Positions 1-11,619 of a stretch of DNA of 64,000 bases are shown in pieces. The notes under the pieces were generated by a model. It did not search any database and was not told the origin of the DNA. It was given only the letters and a program-made list of their open reading frames with translations. Position numbers and translations under genes: made by a program. Positions within the stretch are counted from its first letter, which is position 1, and the number at the start of each line of letters is the position of its first letter. The stretch spans positions 1-64,000 of the forward strand of contig WTXD01000055.1 in NCBI GenBank assembly GCA_022496205.1. The letters are read 5' to 3'. Source of the DNA: Gloeopeniophorella convolvens. Taxonomy: Eukaryota; Basidiomycota; Agaricomycetes; Russulales.

Positions 1-960
1 GTAGAGTCGGGCGTCTGGAGTTTATGGAGTATCTCTTCGATGAGCGGAAGAGGATAGTTGTTCTTTACTGTATAGGTATTCAGCTGGCGGTAATCCTGTA
101 CAGGTCGGAGTTTCCCGTCCTTCTTTTTAACAAAGAAGAAGGGAGAAGCGTATGGGGAATTAGACGGTCGGATGTATCCCTTCTTCAGATGTTCGTCCAG
201 GAAGGACTCTAACGCCATCTGCTCTGAAGGGGACAAGGGATATATTTTATAGGGAGTGATGGGGGCGCGTCGTCCTTCAGGTCGATGGGATGATCCCAGG
301 GTCGCGACTCCGGAAATCTCTGCGCGCCTCCTCACTAAACACCTTGTCGAAGCGTCGATAATGGGGGGAATGGGATCGGTTTGTTTATTCGGGTCGAGTG
401 CAGCTTCGGCAAGCTGCTGCGCCTGAGTTACTCGGAAGAGGCGAACCTCGTCGACAAGTTCGGCGGTGAACCGAAGTAGATTTCATCTTCTGCGTCTAGG
501 TTCAGGGGTTCTACTCCTGAGAGATAGAGTTGAACGTGAGCGTGTGCTTCTTCTTCCCATTCCGCCAGGGAATGGACGTTTGATACACGGCTCCTGCTCT
601 AACGTCGTAGGTGTGGTTTCCATGAAGATGCGTCTGAAGTGGAAGGGTGATGGGGTGGAAGTCGTCTGCTACTCGTCGTTCACCCCATAGAATCGGGGGT
701 TGGAATAGTCGTAGCCAGGGGAATCCGAGGATAATGCGTTCTCCTCCGATACTGGAAATGTAGAAGCGCTGGGAATGTGATTTTCCTCCAGCTGATACAT
801 CGAACTCGGTGTAGTGAGTGATATCACCGGACCGGTTTCGAGTTCCATCCGCGTTTCGAATGATACGAGGATGAGCAAGTCGTTTTACTTGAAGGCCGTG
901 CTGTTTCACGACCTTCCAGTCGATGATATTGTCGGTAGCCCCGCTGTCGACAGGGCTTTG
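1..960 (-). pseudogene. pol: pol fragment: aspartic protease and N-terminal reverse transcriptase
   Basis: On the minus strand near 925-945 a VDSGATDN segment gives the DSGA active-site motif of a retroviral-type aspartic protease. It is followed by about 130 residues of protease-like sequence ending in a stop near 511. From about 220 down to 1 another frame encodes the classic start of a Ty3/gypsy reverse transcriptase, including [15 protein letters not shown], a KKKDGKLR segment and DYRQLN. Between 220 and 510 the homologous reading moves among frames and meets stops, so at least two frameshifts separate protease from polymerase. The gene runs off the window. Function is presumed lost. Confidence 0.85.
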
Positions 961-1074
961 TCGTCGATCCTTTTATGTGCACTCCGGATGTAAAGGGGAA
1001 CTCTGATCGCATTTTCGGCATAGGAGAGTCGTACTAGTACATCGGTGCTGAAGACGGCTCGAGTAAGGATCGCT

Positions 1075-2792
1075 CTACTCAAGCTTGTTGAAAATCCTGG
1101 ACGCTGAAGTCCTTGTCCTTCTCGAGGACACTGAAGATGGACTCTTTTCTGCGTCGGATGCGTTTGCCAGATATGCTGCAAACGTCTGCGGGGAAATGGA
1201 GGAGTGTAGAGGTGGAGGGAGTCGGTGTCGTGGGTTGTCGTGTCGATCTGTCGTTGACGCTTTCCCGAGGACGTGAGTCCTTTTGCGGCAGGAACGTGAA
1301 ACGTGTCCTTGCTGGCCGCAGTGGAAACAGCGTCCCTGCTGCATGTACGAGGTCCGTTCATCGGGCGTGAGCTTCTTCCCTTTCTGATGGACGAATGACT
1401 GGGTCTGATTGACTGTCACGTGTCCACGTCCATGGGAACTACTCCGTCGTTCCGGGGTGGCTGTCCCTCCTCCAGGGCGTCGTATCTGAAATCGTGGCTG
1501 CTGTCTCGGGGTATCCTGATTTCCGTAGATTTCCTTCATGAGCTGATACTGAAGCTGCTGGTCGCAAAGCTTCTCAGCCCATTGGTCGAAGGTCCATCGG
1601 GTGCTGCTGGGGTTTACTCCGAATACGTCCCCTCCCTGTCGTGCGGTTTCCCGGACGAGGGCGTTGGGGAACGAGCGAAGGAACATAATGATGGTGGATC
1701 GGCTCGAGGTGGAAGTTCCCTCTCTCTGCAAGGGTACGGAACTTTCCGATATACTCCTCGATCGGTTCGGGGGCTCGGAATTTCATGTTCGCCAGGAGAA
1801 GTTTGGCGTTGACGGCGGTTCCTCGGTTTAGGAACCGTTTGTTGAGGGTATCTTTAAACACCGTCCATGCGGTGTCCCTTGTCGCGAAGGGTACTGGTGG
1901 GTCAAGGACCTGTTTGCCTTGATTTTCTCCAGCCACTCGATCTGCCTTTGGACCCAGTCGGTCACAATGGCTCCTCGAAGTATGTGAGGCAGAAGGAGAT
2001 TTTTTTCAGTGGGTCTGTGAACGTCGAGTTCTCGTCGTTCAGGAATGCGTAGAGGTTAAACTGCCGCATGAAGTCGGCATATCGTTTGGATTCTCCGTTA
2101 AAGATGAACGGAGCTTCTCCTGTGAGTTTCCCGCCATCTCGACGGGATGCGGTGATCGTGGAATCGACTCGGGTTTCCTCAGCCATCTCGCGCACTGGTA
2201 TGGATGTAGGATAAGGTGTCGGGGATATGAGTGCCGCGGCGGCTTCTTCAAGACGTTGTGCAACGCCTGTAAGGTCGGAGGAGTTCTGGGGTTGGATAGA
2301 AGTGGGAGTCGTGTGTTCTGGAGATTCGGGGTGATCGCGAAACCACTGTATTACCTGGTCTCGGTTCGGTATCCCTAGCGCGACTACGGGTGAGGTGATT
2401 TCGTATCTCTGGTGGATTCCGGACCACTGGACGTAGTTCCAGCCTTGGTCCCTCGAAAAGTGTACTCGTAGGGTCTGTCCACTGAGGATCAGATAATAGC
2501 CGTTCTCTCGGTCGTGGAAGATTCCTTGTAGTCCTTCTCCTCTGAGTTCAGGGGGAGCGACGTCCTCGTCCTGCGCAAAAGGAAGTCGGACAGTCACAAG
2601 TTCTGCGATCGTCGGCTCTCGAGACTGAGAAGCCTGTTCTAATGTCACGGCCTGAGCCGGCGCGAGCGGAGCTGGCGAGGGCTGAGACGAGCGAGGTTCG
2701 ATAAATCGGTCTCGATGTGAGCCGGTCCTCGAAGGCACACGCGAATGTGCACGGGATCCTGGATAAGACGTGATGTCTGAAGCTGGAGGCAA
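1075..2792 (-). pseudogene. gag: gag fragment with CCHC zinc knuckle, frameshifted
   Basis: Three minus-strand reading frames together make a gag-like protein. Positions 2792-1962 give a Pro/Ser-rich N-terminus followed by a segment containing FMRQFNLYAFLND. Positions 1936-1574 continue with the capsid-like part, including LNKRFLNRG and EEYIGKFRTLAERG. Positions 1731-1075 end in a CCHC knuckle, CFHCGQQGHVSRSC, with the expected C-x2-C-x4-H-x4-C spacing. The junctions at about 1960 and 1730-1600 need frame changes, which marks the copy as decayed. The product would be the structural particle protein binding element RNA. Confidence 0.82.
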
Positions 2793-2884
2793 TCGGCCTC
2801 CGGTACGTCGAGTTCAAAGCTGAAGACCTCGCGATGCTTGGGCAAACAAGTCCCTCACGCGGATTCCCTGGTAACCTCGTCGAT

Positions 2885-3205
2885 TGACAAAGGAGAACAG
2901 GCTTAAGGCCTTAGAGTACAACTGCTACGCCTTAAGTACTACAAGGATAACGGTTTACATAATGTCCTAGTATCGAGTCATACCGAGTCAGAACGGACTC
3001 AAGGTGGGTCTCCTAGGTAGAAGTACAGTGAGGGTCCAATAGCATAAGGGGCGCGTCAAGAGGAATGAAAGAATCGTATGACGAATGAAAGATAAGCGTC
3101 CCCGAGTCGTAGAGTCGGACCGGAACTCGTATCGTACAGTCACGATAAGGAAGAAAAAGAAAATGTATAGTACAGTTCGTGACAAGGACACTGTCCGTCT
3201 CAACA
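2885..3205 (-). repeat. candidate outer (5') LTR of the gypsy element
   Basis: On the minus strand the segment begins TGTTGAGACG at 3205 and ends TTTGTCA at 2885, giving the TG...CA ends expected of an LTR. It lies directly upstream of gag, and its 321 bp is a normal LTR length. The partner LTR is outside the window, so identity between the two cannot be tested, and no clear tRNA primer-binding site was recognised beside it. The limits are an inference from end motifs and position. Confidence 0.45.
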
Positions 3206-3318
3206 CCATACGCAATGGCTCTGCGAGCCCCTGCCAAGGTGACCAGTGTAGAAATGCGTCCCTACAAGACGAACCACACTGTTTTCTGTGCAAAGAGGAG
3301 CAACAGAAGTTGCCCTAG
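3206..3318 (+). pseudogene. PYC family relic: last exon only
   Basis: Immediately right of the candidate LTR end, one plus frame encodes a Cys module C-x4-C-x10-C-x2-C that starts CQGDQCRNASL and stops at 3316-3318 after about ten more residues. The intact gene at 5070-6302 has CQGDKCNNASL at the same place in its last exon, so homology is clear despite the short length. No upstream exons are present, because the retrotransposon occupies that side. Either the element inserted into this gene or the gene was already truncated there. Confidence 0.6.
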
Positions 3319-5019
3319 CGCTCTGGTGGCTGTACCGTTTCATAGGCTGAAAGCTCTTCCCCTGGGTTTCTGCGCAGTTGTCGTAACACTATTCTAGCAC
3401 TGTGTGGCGGGTGGGAGGTGAACTTCCTGTGGACTCCTGATGTTTCCGATAGCGGACCCACCAGGAATCCACGACTCATATTATGACAGTGCTATCGCAC
3501 CGTTTCAAATACAATCGCGACCCTTAAGGATGTTGGATGCAGACATCCCACGTGGCTATATACAGAAGACTACTGGAAGGGAATTAGTACAGTTTGATGA
3601 AAAGGATAACCCATACAAGGAGACCCTAACTCTGAATGGTAACTTGTAACCCCTGCATCTGTCAACAGGAAGTTATCAGCGTAAGTCGGCGCTGTCAGTT
3701 TGAATGTGCAAGGGATCACATCACGCACAGGGACCGGAAACTTTCTTGGACCTCGGACCCCCCAGGGCTGTGTCTCAGAAGCATCAGCCAAGAGGTCCGC
3801 GTCTGGGTGACATAGAAACTTCAGATGTACCGACAAGCGAGTGAGCATGCACAAAATAGGATAAGAGCCACGTTAAATTTTCGTCGTGGCCGAAGTGGAC
3901 GCTGCACACAAAGTCAAAGACCTGCCAGCAGCCTGCGGCTTCAGTAAGAGATGTGACCGTGTGAAAGTTGAATTTGGCGGTGGGACAATCTGGCATGCAT
4001 AAAGACCGCCTGAGTCGGAGTCGGAGCGGGGTTGGGAATGGTAGCACTCCGGGGCCTCGGGCCGGGCTCAGGACAACGTCGTTGCAGACCGTCTGGCCGC
4101 AAATTTCGATCCACCAGAATGAACGCCTCGGTTTTTGTTGAACTGTAAGCTCGAAGAAACCATCCAGTCCACATTCAGCGAGCATGGGAAGGTGTTTTTG
4201 TTCCGAAGCCCACCCCTGGCCTCATGGTGGCCATCACGGAGACCAAACGGAGACCGTTCTTGTTCTACAGGACGCCCACCTGTCACTCGAGGAACAAGTG
4301 GTTTCCAGCGACCTTGCACACTTTGTTCTGGTAGATCATTGTATGTCCTTGGTTTTGTATGTCAATGCGCCACCGCGACGCTGATGTGCAGCAGATGACA
4401 TGGCACGGCTCGCGCGACGAATCGCTCTCATTACTGGTCAGGCGGGATAAAAACCGGTCAGTGCTCAATTCTCCTTCTGGCTTGACGCGTCACTTATGAT
4501 ACGTAGTCACCGACCAGCAGTCATGCCTGAGCGCTGTGTTCCTTTGTGTCTGGTGCGTCGAAGAGGGGGCATGACCCTTACTCCATCGCCTATCAATAGC
4601 CTGGTGCCGGGATTGTGACTATGCGGTGCTCCTGATCACCAATCAAACTCCACGACCAACAAGAGACAAGTGTCTTCTGGATCCCCCGATCGCGAACGGT
4701 TGCTACAAGGCCAATGCGTATGTTGGCCCTAGCGGAAAGAGACCCACTATTGTCTTGTCCGATAGTTCGACTGTCGAGCTCATTGCCCTGACATCAGTGG
4801 CCCCTGTCTAACAACGAGGACGCCTCTATTCACGAGTTTCTGGTACATACTATGGCCTTCGGGACGTCGCCACTAGGCGACGTGCCTCCAGAGCGCGCAG
4901 AGGCTCGACGTCGAAGGCCTCCGGAGTCCGAGCAGACGCCAGCCTGTTCACAGCCTTGAACCAATCACCAATTACCAAATGCGGGAATTTACTCACCGCA
5001 TGGCGAAAAGAGTGCTAGG
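3319..5019. other. gene-poor stretch
   Basis: No convincing gene was found. Short open frames at 3440-3649 and 4626-4811 lack recognisable motifs and have no supportive splice context. Repeated cysteine-module scanning by eye found nothing further. Confidence 0.4.
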
Positions 5020-5026
5020 TATATAA
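5020..5026 (+). promoter_or_regulatory. TATA box of the first intact PYC gene
   Basis: A TATATAA heptamer lies 44 bp upstream of the start codon at 5070. The spacing suits a short 5' leader. It is the only strong TATA-like element before this start. Confidence 0.5.
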
Positions 5027-5069
5027 CGCGGTCGCTCACAAGTCTCGTCGCTGCTTTTCATCGCTCGCG

Positions 5070-6302
5070 ATGTCTGATCAGTGGTCCCTGCCGACCTTCC
5101 CTGAACAGGAGCTGCGCCAAAGTTCACCCCGCCAACGCGCGGCAACGCTTCCTGTGGGTCCCCTGGGTTTCGTGGCGCCTCAAGCTGCGAGTCCATGGCA
5201 CGGTATCCTACTTGACCAACAAGGTGCGTTACGCGACTATTCCAGCTCAGGGATCTGACTGGTTCGGCGCATTATCAGGAGCCAGCATCCAAGAGGCAGA
5301 GCTTGCCCATCCCTCCCTGCATTCTCCGACCACGTCCGTGGATCCCGCACAATCATTCACACCCTACCCCCAACCCCGTCCATGGCCCCACGTCCACCCG
5401 ACGCAGTTCACTTCGGTGAACACAGCATTCACGATGCCGCACCCTGTCCCTCTGGGACCTCCACAAGGACAGAATACCCCAACAACCCCAGAACATCCGC
5501 ACTATCGACGCCAGTGGAGTCTCCTACCGCATGCAACTTGGATCGACGGGGCGACGCCGCTTGTGTTCGAACACAACCCTAGCGTTCAAAGTTCCCCGTC
5601 TCCCCTGCAAACCCCAACTACGTCGAGTACGATGCATTCCATAGCAGAAGGACTCGCGCCCGCCCCCGTGGGACACACAAACGGCCCTATGTATACTGAC
5701 GAGCTAGAGTCTATGGGCACCCGTACGTGCCTTTCATGTTGTGCTCGATCAAATTCCTCTGTGGAGACTGGAGACTAATTCTGGAGAGAAAGTGAACGAC
5801 ACCACTCAAATGTACGTGGAAGAGACGAAGGGAACCCAAGTAGAAGCCCGGCATGCAACAATAGTGAGCCCCAGGGGTCCGTCAGATGACCCCAGTTCGG
5901 TTCAGAAGTGTAAGCACATCGTCACGGAGCATACACGCCCAGCGTGCTAACCCACCACAACACGGAAAACAGACGAAGCCAATTGCACCGCCGCTTCCCA
6001 AGGGACTCGGATCAAGTGCAGACTGCCTGGATGCAATGGCAATCCGAAGATTGCCAAAAGCAACTTCTGCAGCAAGGAATGCATGAAGTCAGTGGTTCAA
6101 CCTCCATTACGCTACCTATCGCAGCTAATACTCGAGCGCTTCTGCACACAATAGAGTCGCTTTGGATGGCCAGTTGGCACAGTTTTGCCAAGGAGACAAG
6201 TGTAACAATGCTTCCCTAGAGCCAAGCGGTGGCCTCTGCAACGCGTGCAGCAAATCCGGCGGAGACGCGTCTAAGCTTTCGCGCCTTGCTTTCTGGAAAT
6301 GA
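5070..6302 (+). CDS. PYC family protein 1 (disordered Pro-rich, two Cys modules)
   Basis: Five exons: 5070-5223, 5279-5722, 5787-5909, 5973-6087, 6155-6302; 327 residues. All junctions are GT-AG and phases match. Residues 1 to about 240 are low complexity, rich in Pro, Ser and Thr. The C-terminus carries two cysteine modules: C-x4-C-x11-C-x3-C in exon 4 (CRLPGC ... FCSKEC), and C-x4-C-x11-C-x2-C in exon 5 (CQGDKC ... LCNAC). The module spacing suggests zinc binding; this is inference, as no named domain was recognised. It is the most diverged of the four intact copies, with longer exons 2 and 3. A TATA box lies 44 bp upstream. Function is unknown. Confidence 0.75.
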
Positions 6303-6615
6303 CTCTAGATTTTACGTTACACTCGCCGTGCACGTACCGCCGCTCATTTCTGATAGTGTCGGAGGGACTTTGATTATATCCGCCGTTAATTTCTGATAGT
6401 ATCGAAGGGACTTTACTTATATCATAAGATAGTTTGGTCGGCGTGCGCTATGCATACGAATGGTGGAGGTTGAGTAGACGCTGCCAGGTCCATGGTTCAC
6501 CTCTCGATTGCGGTGGCGGGTGGCGGGCTATATATGCATGCAATATCGTGGTCGCCCGATATATTGTCGAACCCAGGAAGAGATAAATTTAGAAACATGA
6601 GTAGCCAATGGATCA

Positions 6616-6897
6616 ATGATCACTGGACAAGTTTGTTGCGTCGCGCAGGGCTGTCCGGCCATGTGCGTGAAGGAGGCTTCAGACCCATGTGGCGGCATCT
6701 GCCGAGCGGGATTCAAAACATTTGCTACGCTGTGTTGTCACCTGCCGTCGCTGCCATGCTCTGCCACGAGAGTCACCTACGGGCAATGCAGATCTAACAG
6801 CGTCGGGCCCGCGACGCTGTGCAGTGTCAAATGCTGTGCCTTGAACGCTGCGGTTCAATCTCGGAAACCAATGTTTCCTTTCTCAATGATGCGATGA
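6616..6897 (+). pseudogene. PYC-like C-terminal relic
   Basis: An open frame encodes a perfect first module, C-x4-C-x11-C-x3-C, built on CVAQGC and CGGIC. A second group of cysteines, ending LCSVKC, is followed by a short basic tail like those of the intact copies. The two parts are joined by sequence lacking clear module spacing, and no Pro/Tyr-rich upstream exons were found. It is either a decayed copy or a gene whose upstream exons are too diverged to see by eye. Confidence 0.4.
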
Positions 6898-7063
6898 CGT
6901 CCTCCCTGATATCTACTTAAAGCAACCACAAGTTCGACGCGCGACGGGAAGCGATATTCGACTCCCCCATCAAACCAAGGGGCCCCCCTATTTTCCCTTT
7001 CAGTCGAGCGAACCATCCGCGGCCTTTCAACCTTATCTTCTCTCTCATACTCCCTGCCACGAC

Positions 7064-8392
7064 ATGAATTTCTTCCGAAGGGTGAGTTCAGATCTCTCCA
7101 GTCCCCGTGCCTGTCAACTTTGAGTTGACCAGTAGCGTTTGGCGCAATCTCCTTTCAGAACACCAGCCGCCGGGAGGGCCGCGGAGTAACCGAGAACGGC
7201 GCCCCACAATATGGAGCACCTCCTGACTTTCCCGACGACAGGCGCCGTCCGATGTCCTCCGAGCAAGCTCGGCCGGGCCAGCTTCCACACACAGTTCACC
7301 CCCTCCCTCCAAACAATTATATCCCACCCACCAACTACGCTACCCAGGGTGCTCAGCTAGCTCAGCCCGGGTTTCCGGGAGGTTTCGTTCGGCCGCCGCC
7401 TGCCGCCGTTGAGTTTGATAGCAATGAGTAGGCATAATTTCCTTTGCTGTTCTGCTCCGCCACTAACCCTTCAAAGGAGCTACGCGTGGTTCGTGGCAGT
7501 TGATCAAGATGACAGTGGGCAGGTGTCCGTGGAGGAATTGCGTGCGTGTTCTCACTCTAACGCCTGGGTAGAGACTGACATTTACGCAGGCAACGCGCTC
7601 CTGAATGAAGGCAGTACGTACTGTGGTGATCCCTCCTTGCAACTATCGGCTTGAACGTTTCAATTTGCATAGACTTGAAGTTCTCTCTGGATACCGTGAA
7701 GTACCTTATGAGCATGTTTGTGCGTCCCCCCAGCCACGCCCTTCGAAAACAGCAGGTGCTCAGTTCTACTACAGGATATGGACCGTAGCGGAGGAATAAG
7801 CTTCGAAGAGGTGGGTTCTATGTTCATCGCTTTCTGCAGCTTATGAACTCTGAGCACAGTTCGAGCCACTGTGGAAATACATAACTGTGGGCCTTCATGC
7901 GTATGTCTTTCGTCTCGGGCCTTGTGATTGACATGCTTGACAGGGATGGCGACAGACCTTCAAAGAATTTGATACGGATGACGATGGAAGAATCGACGCC
8001 CGAGAATTAGGGAGAGCTCTGGCTTCTCACAAGTACGTGATGCATCCCGTCACCAACGTTCGCTGTGCTTAGGCATACCGTGTTTAGCCTTTATGTCGGC
8101 CAGTCGGTCCTAGACGTTCTCGTTGACAAGTATGGTCAGTTTCGCCAACACGAATCGCCCTGTTCGAGATTTGCCTAGGCGCTCACCTACTATCCATCTT
8201 ACAGGCATTCGACCGCCTACGGTCCATCATGCCGCTCAGTACGGGACGCAAATAAACTTGGACCATTTTGTCTGCGCGTGCATCGTCGTCAAGCGGATGT
8301 GCGATCTCTACGAGCGATGTGAAGTGGGAAGGACAGAGCCCATGTCGATAACTCGGGACAACTTTCTTCACGAAGTCATACTCCTACCCTGA
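7064..8392 (+). CDS. penta-EF-hand calcium-binding protein (PEF1/ALG-2-like)
   Basis: Ten exons: 7064-7081, 7159-7427, 7477-7541, 7590-7613, 7673-7719, 7775-7810, 7860-7886, 7944-8032, 8088-8134, 8205-8392; total 810 nt, 269 residues, all phases consistent. Residues 1-95 are Pro/Gly/Tyr-rich, as in peflin-type N-termini. EF-hand loops lie near 105-116 (DQDDSGQVSVEE), 142-153 (DMDRSGGISFEE) and 172-183 (DTDDDGRIDARE). The PLWKYI helix between EF2 and EF3 is diagnostic of the penta-EF-hand family. EF4 and EF5 are degenerate, as usual, and serve dimerisation. Family members bind calcium, then attach to membranes or to Pro/Tyr-rich partners in vesicle traffic. It sits inside the PYC array. Confidence 0.93.
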
Positions 8393-8989
8393 GAGGCTAC
8401 TGCACGTTCCGAGATGTTCGTTTTTGGCCTGGTATCCTTTCGTAGGGAGTGAATTTCTTGCATACATGTGCGTCCAATTGTTGATCCTGATTTTGTTATT
8501 ACATCAGTTGACTCCTTCCTTGATTGCTGTCGCGAAGGCTGGGTTGTTACTTACGCTAGTGAATGACGATATTCCCGACTGAATACGACTCGATCAGCTC
8601 GAACGGTGTTCGTCGATCCTCGGTGACCGGGCCGGACTACCGTTTGAACCCGAACCGGATTCCGGCTGCTTGAAAGTTGACATTACTGCCCGCATCCACG
8701 GTCTGGACGCTGACGTCGTCTCGGACGAACCGATCCACGCAAGACAGGCATTGTATCGCACGAGGAACTGCATTATTTGTCTCGAGGCCAGGCAGCTGAA
8801 GTAGAACATTCCCACACTGACTGATGGCCAGTTCGTCTTGATTTCGTCTCACAGCCCGAAACGCGCCGCCTCGACCCTGCAGAACCAGCACTCATCCTGC
8901 TCCTCCGTCGTGCCCAAGGCGCTATCTTCTCCTTAATCCCTTCATCTGATGATCAAATGTATGGGCGTCGGTCCTTCTTCGAATGTTCT

Positions 8990-10976
8990 GAATCCCGCTG
9001 AAGCCCTTCGCGGATAGTTCGGAACGTCCTCCGGGGGTCAGGTGCGCCAGCTAATCGGACTTCTGCAAGGAACTGCTCTTCCGGGCACCCCGCGCAAGGC
9101 GGCCTATCCCCAGATCGGGAACGAGCTATTCATACACTCTGCATCTCGGGCGCCGAATCGCTCTTTCACCTGGTCGCCGCCGTGACAAAAACTGAGCCTG
9201 GCACGCCCATTCCCATGCCTCTAGATACATGCGGAGTACGCGCCGCCGCAGGCTTCTACTTGTACTCTTGGGCGACCTGCAAGCCTTCGAGAAGGAAAGA
9301 CCATGGTCATCGGCGCTTCAGCACTCTATCCAATGTCCCCGATCCCGCAGATTTCGTGGGAGACACATCACTCCACGTTGAGGTCGTGATCGTATCCCTG
9401 GCGCCTGTGTTCCCAGACGCCCTCCGGGTGTTTCTGACGCCGGCAGCCTTCCTTACGTTGTGCCTGCGGGTCGGCGCACTCCCGCACCCCGATATGGCTC
9501 AGCAGGCACCTCATGCCCGGGCGCACTCTCCTACTGATTTCATCTGACAATTCCCACGATCGCAGATGCATCTCAAATGGCACCCGTCCTACGCGCAAGC
9601 CTGGCTCGGGGCATCTCGATTACTGTCGCCCAGACCTTAAGCGACCCTGGCTGTATTGCGCTTCTAGCGCCATAGAGCACGCCTCCAGATCGGGGCTGGG
9701 CAACGTCTGGTTATTGTTGGTAAGTGTTCGTTGATGCGCGATCTCTGTAGGGATTCGGGGAAAGGACTCATGATAGGGTTACAGGCTGTTACAGGCCCTG
9801 GGTGGCGTCTAATTATGGATTCCGAATCGCCGCTCGTGCGCCGCGCCCTCATCAGGTGCTCGAACACGCCGTCATGCCTACATATACTACATCTCCGCTG
9901 CGAAGAACGCCCAGTGACCCTTCCTACTTTCCAGCAGCCATGGCCCACTGGTCGTACGGTACTTCGCAATACCCAGAGCCCCATCCCGGGGGTTTCGTCG
10001 ACCCATCGCAAGACCCCCGAGCGTATCGTTACGCAAGCGGCCAGGCGCCAACGCAGGGGTATGCGCCACCACGTGAGTTCTCCAGTCTCCGATCCGCGTC
10101 ACTATCGTAAACTCTGCACAGCGCCAGCTCCGACCCCTTACAATGCACCGGCCCAGCCTTCTCATTACCCTTCGCAGCCAGCTCCCTCGTCCCGCCAAGC
10201 TTTTCCAAATGCGCAACCAACAGGCGTCCCATCTTATCCATATGCCGTCGATCCACCAAGTAGCATGCAACGAAGTACTACAATGCCCATGCCTGATCAT
10301 CGCAATGGCTATCATAAGCCATACGATGGACCGCCGGCCCCGAATATGACACCGTCGATATCGCACCGTGGAGCACAAGGAGTGCCACAGTACTACAACG
10401 GCCCTCTGCATAGCGTTCCTGAGACCATGGATGGTGGTGCGTACCCATCCCGCGCAATTGTATATGCTGAGTTTCGGACGATTCCATACGGCAGAGGAAA
10501 GTTTGGATCCCGTGTTTGACGACGAGCCGCGTTACAAGGGACCTCCGGGTAAACCTGTAGCTGGGAGAGCGAGTGAGCATTGCATTCTGGTAGTTACCAG
10601 CGCGAATAATTGACGGATATGGTGATAAGCAGGGCCTCCCAAGCGAACCAGCACGATGACGCAATCCCAAGTGTTTTTGGTACCGTGCAGGCTTGGGCCG
10701 TCGTATTGCAGAGAGCAAGTCCGTAGCGATATCGCCGCACGGTACGGTGGGTTCTGCAGCACCGAGCATCTGGAGTCAGTGTCCTCTCTTCACTTTGACG
10801 GATGACTTGACAGTGAGATATCCTATAGATTCGCCAAGCGTCATCACATGGTCAGCCTGTGCAAGGGATGCAACGTTGGAATTTCTCGTGAACACAATGA
10901 CTACTGCAGTGATGAATGTCAACACCACAATAGTAAGAAACGGGGCTGGGGACTCGGGCGATCCAACAAGCAATGA
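8990..10976 (+). repeat. segmental duplicate, copy 1 (upstream segment plus PYC gene 2)
   Basis: The stretch from about 8990 to the PYC start at 9940 shares long similar blocks with 11620-12470 and a shorter one with 17700-18573. The marker tract CGGGGGTCAGGTGCGCCAG occurs near 9034, 11682 and 17756. Similarity then continues through the PYC gene. The upstream part has no convincing gene, although short frames exist on both strands. Confidence 0.7.
9940..10976 (+). CDS. PYC family protein 2
   Basis: Exons 9940-10072, 10122-10436, 10495-10572, 10633-10774 and 10829-10976 total 816 nt, 271 residues. Exon 1 encodes a Tyr/Pro-rich start with HPGGFVDPS. Exon 2 is low complexity and ends SVPETMDG. 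Exon 3 carries RYKGPPGKP. Exon 4 holds module 1: Cys194-x6-Cys201-x15-Cys217-x3-His221. Exon 5 holds module 2: Cys234-x2-Cys237-x11-Cys249-x3-Cys253, then a basic tail. Every intron is GT-AG, and phases 1,1,1,2 are the same in all four copies. The Cys/His spacing suggests two zinc sites. No signal peptide or membrane segment is seen. Function is unknown. Confidence 0.8.
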
Positions 10977-11619
10977 AGGCCGAGACTTTCTGACGTTGGT
11001 TACTGCAAATCTCTCTGAATCTCCAAAGCGAATACGTTATGTACCGGGGCTGATTAGCGATCTTTTGGCGTAGTTGGCACATGCACATGTACAGGCCCAT
11101 GCAGCATCCACACAGACCACGTTTTCATCACAGTATATAACACAGACCGTCACAACTTGCGACTTTGATGGTGTCGGACAGCCGCACGTGCAGGGCCTCT
11201 CGGAGATGCCGGTGGCGCGCTCGATATTACGTACACAAGATTCACGCTGCGTAGTTATCTAATTCATTCTCACGGGATAACGGAATCCTGGTTTTCCATT
11301 AAATAATCACGCAGCAAACTGCGACGCGATGCACGATCGCCGCTCAAGCGCTCACCAGGGTCCGGCACTCCTCCAACCTGTACGTGCGCACGCGCTGTCG
11401 CCCTGCCCCCGCCTGTTCCCGCGCCAACCGCCTCTGCGCACGCTCGCAACCACGCTACGCCATGTCCTTGTCCCCGCCTGCTCGCGACAGCGACCCTGCC
11501 CTTGTGTTACACTCAAGTATACGTCCGAGATTCCTACCACTCCCTCGTGCCTAGGGTAGTAATTTCTCCTCGGTTCTTCGTTTGATAACCACATGGTGTA
11601 TGGCTCGCGCTGGGCCTTC

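Larger units (their letters stand above)
1..3205 (-). mobile_element. Ty3/gypsy LTR retrotransposon, decayed, cut by the left window edge
   Basis: Read on the minus strand, the order is outer LTR, gag with a CCHC zinc knuckle, aspartic protease with a DSGA motif, then the start of a reverse transcriptase. This order is typical of Ty3/gypsy elements. The reading frame changes several times within gag and between protease and reverse transcriptase, so this copy cannot make a continuous polyprotein. The rest of pol and the second LTR lie left of the window. The element's outer end abuts the last exon of a broken plus-strand gene. The family is certain from the protein motifs. The LTR limits are inferred. 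Confidence 0.88.
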
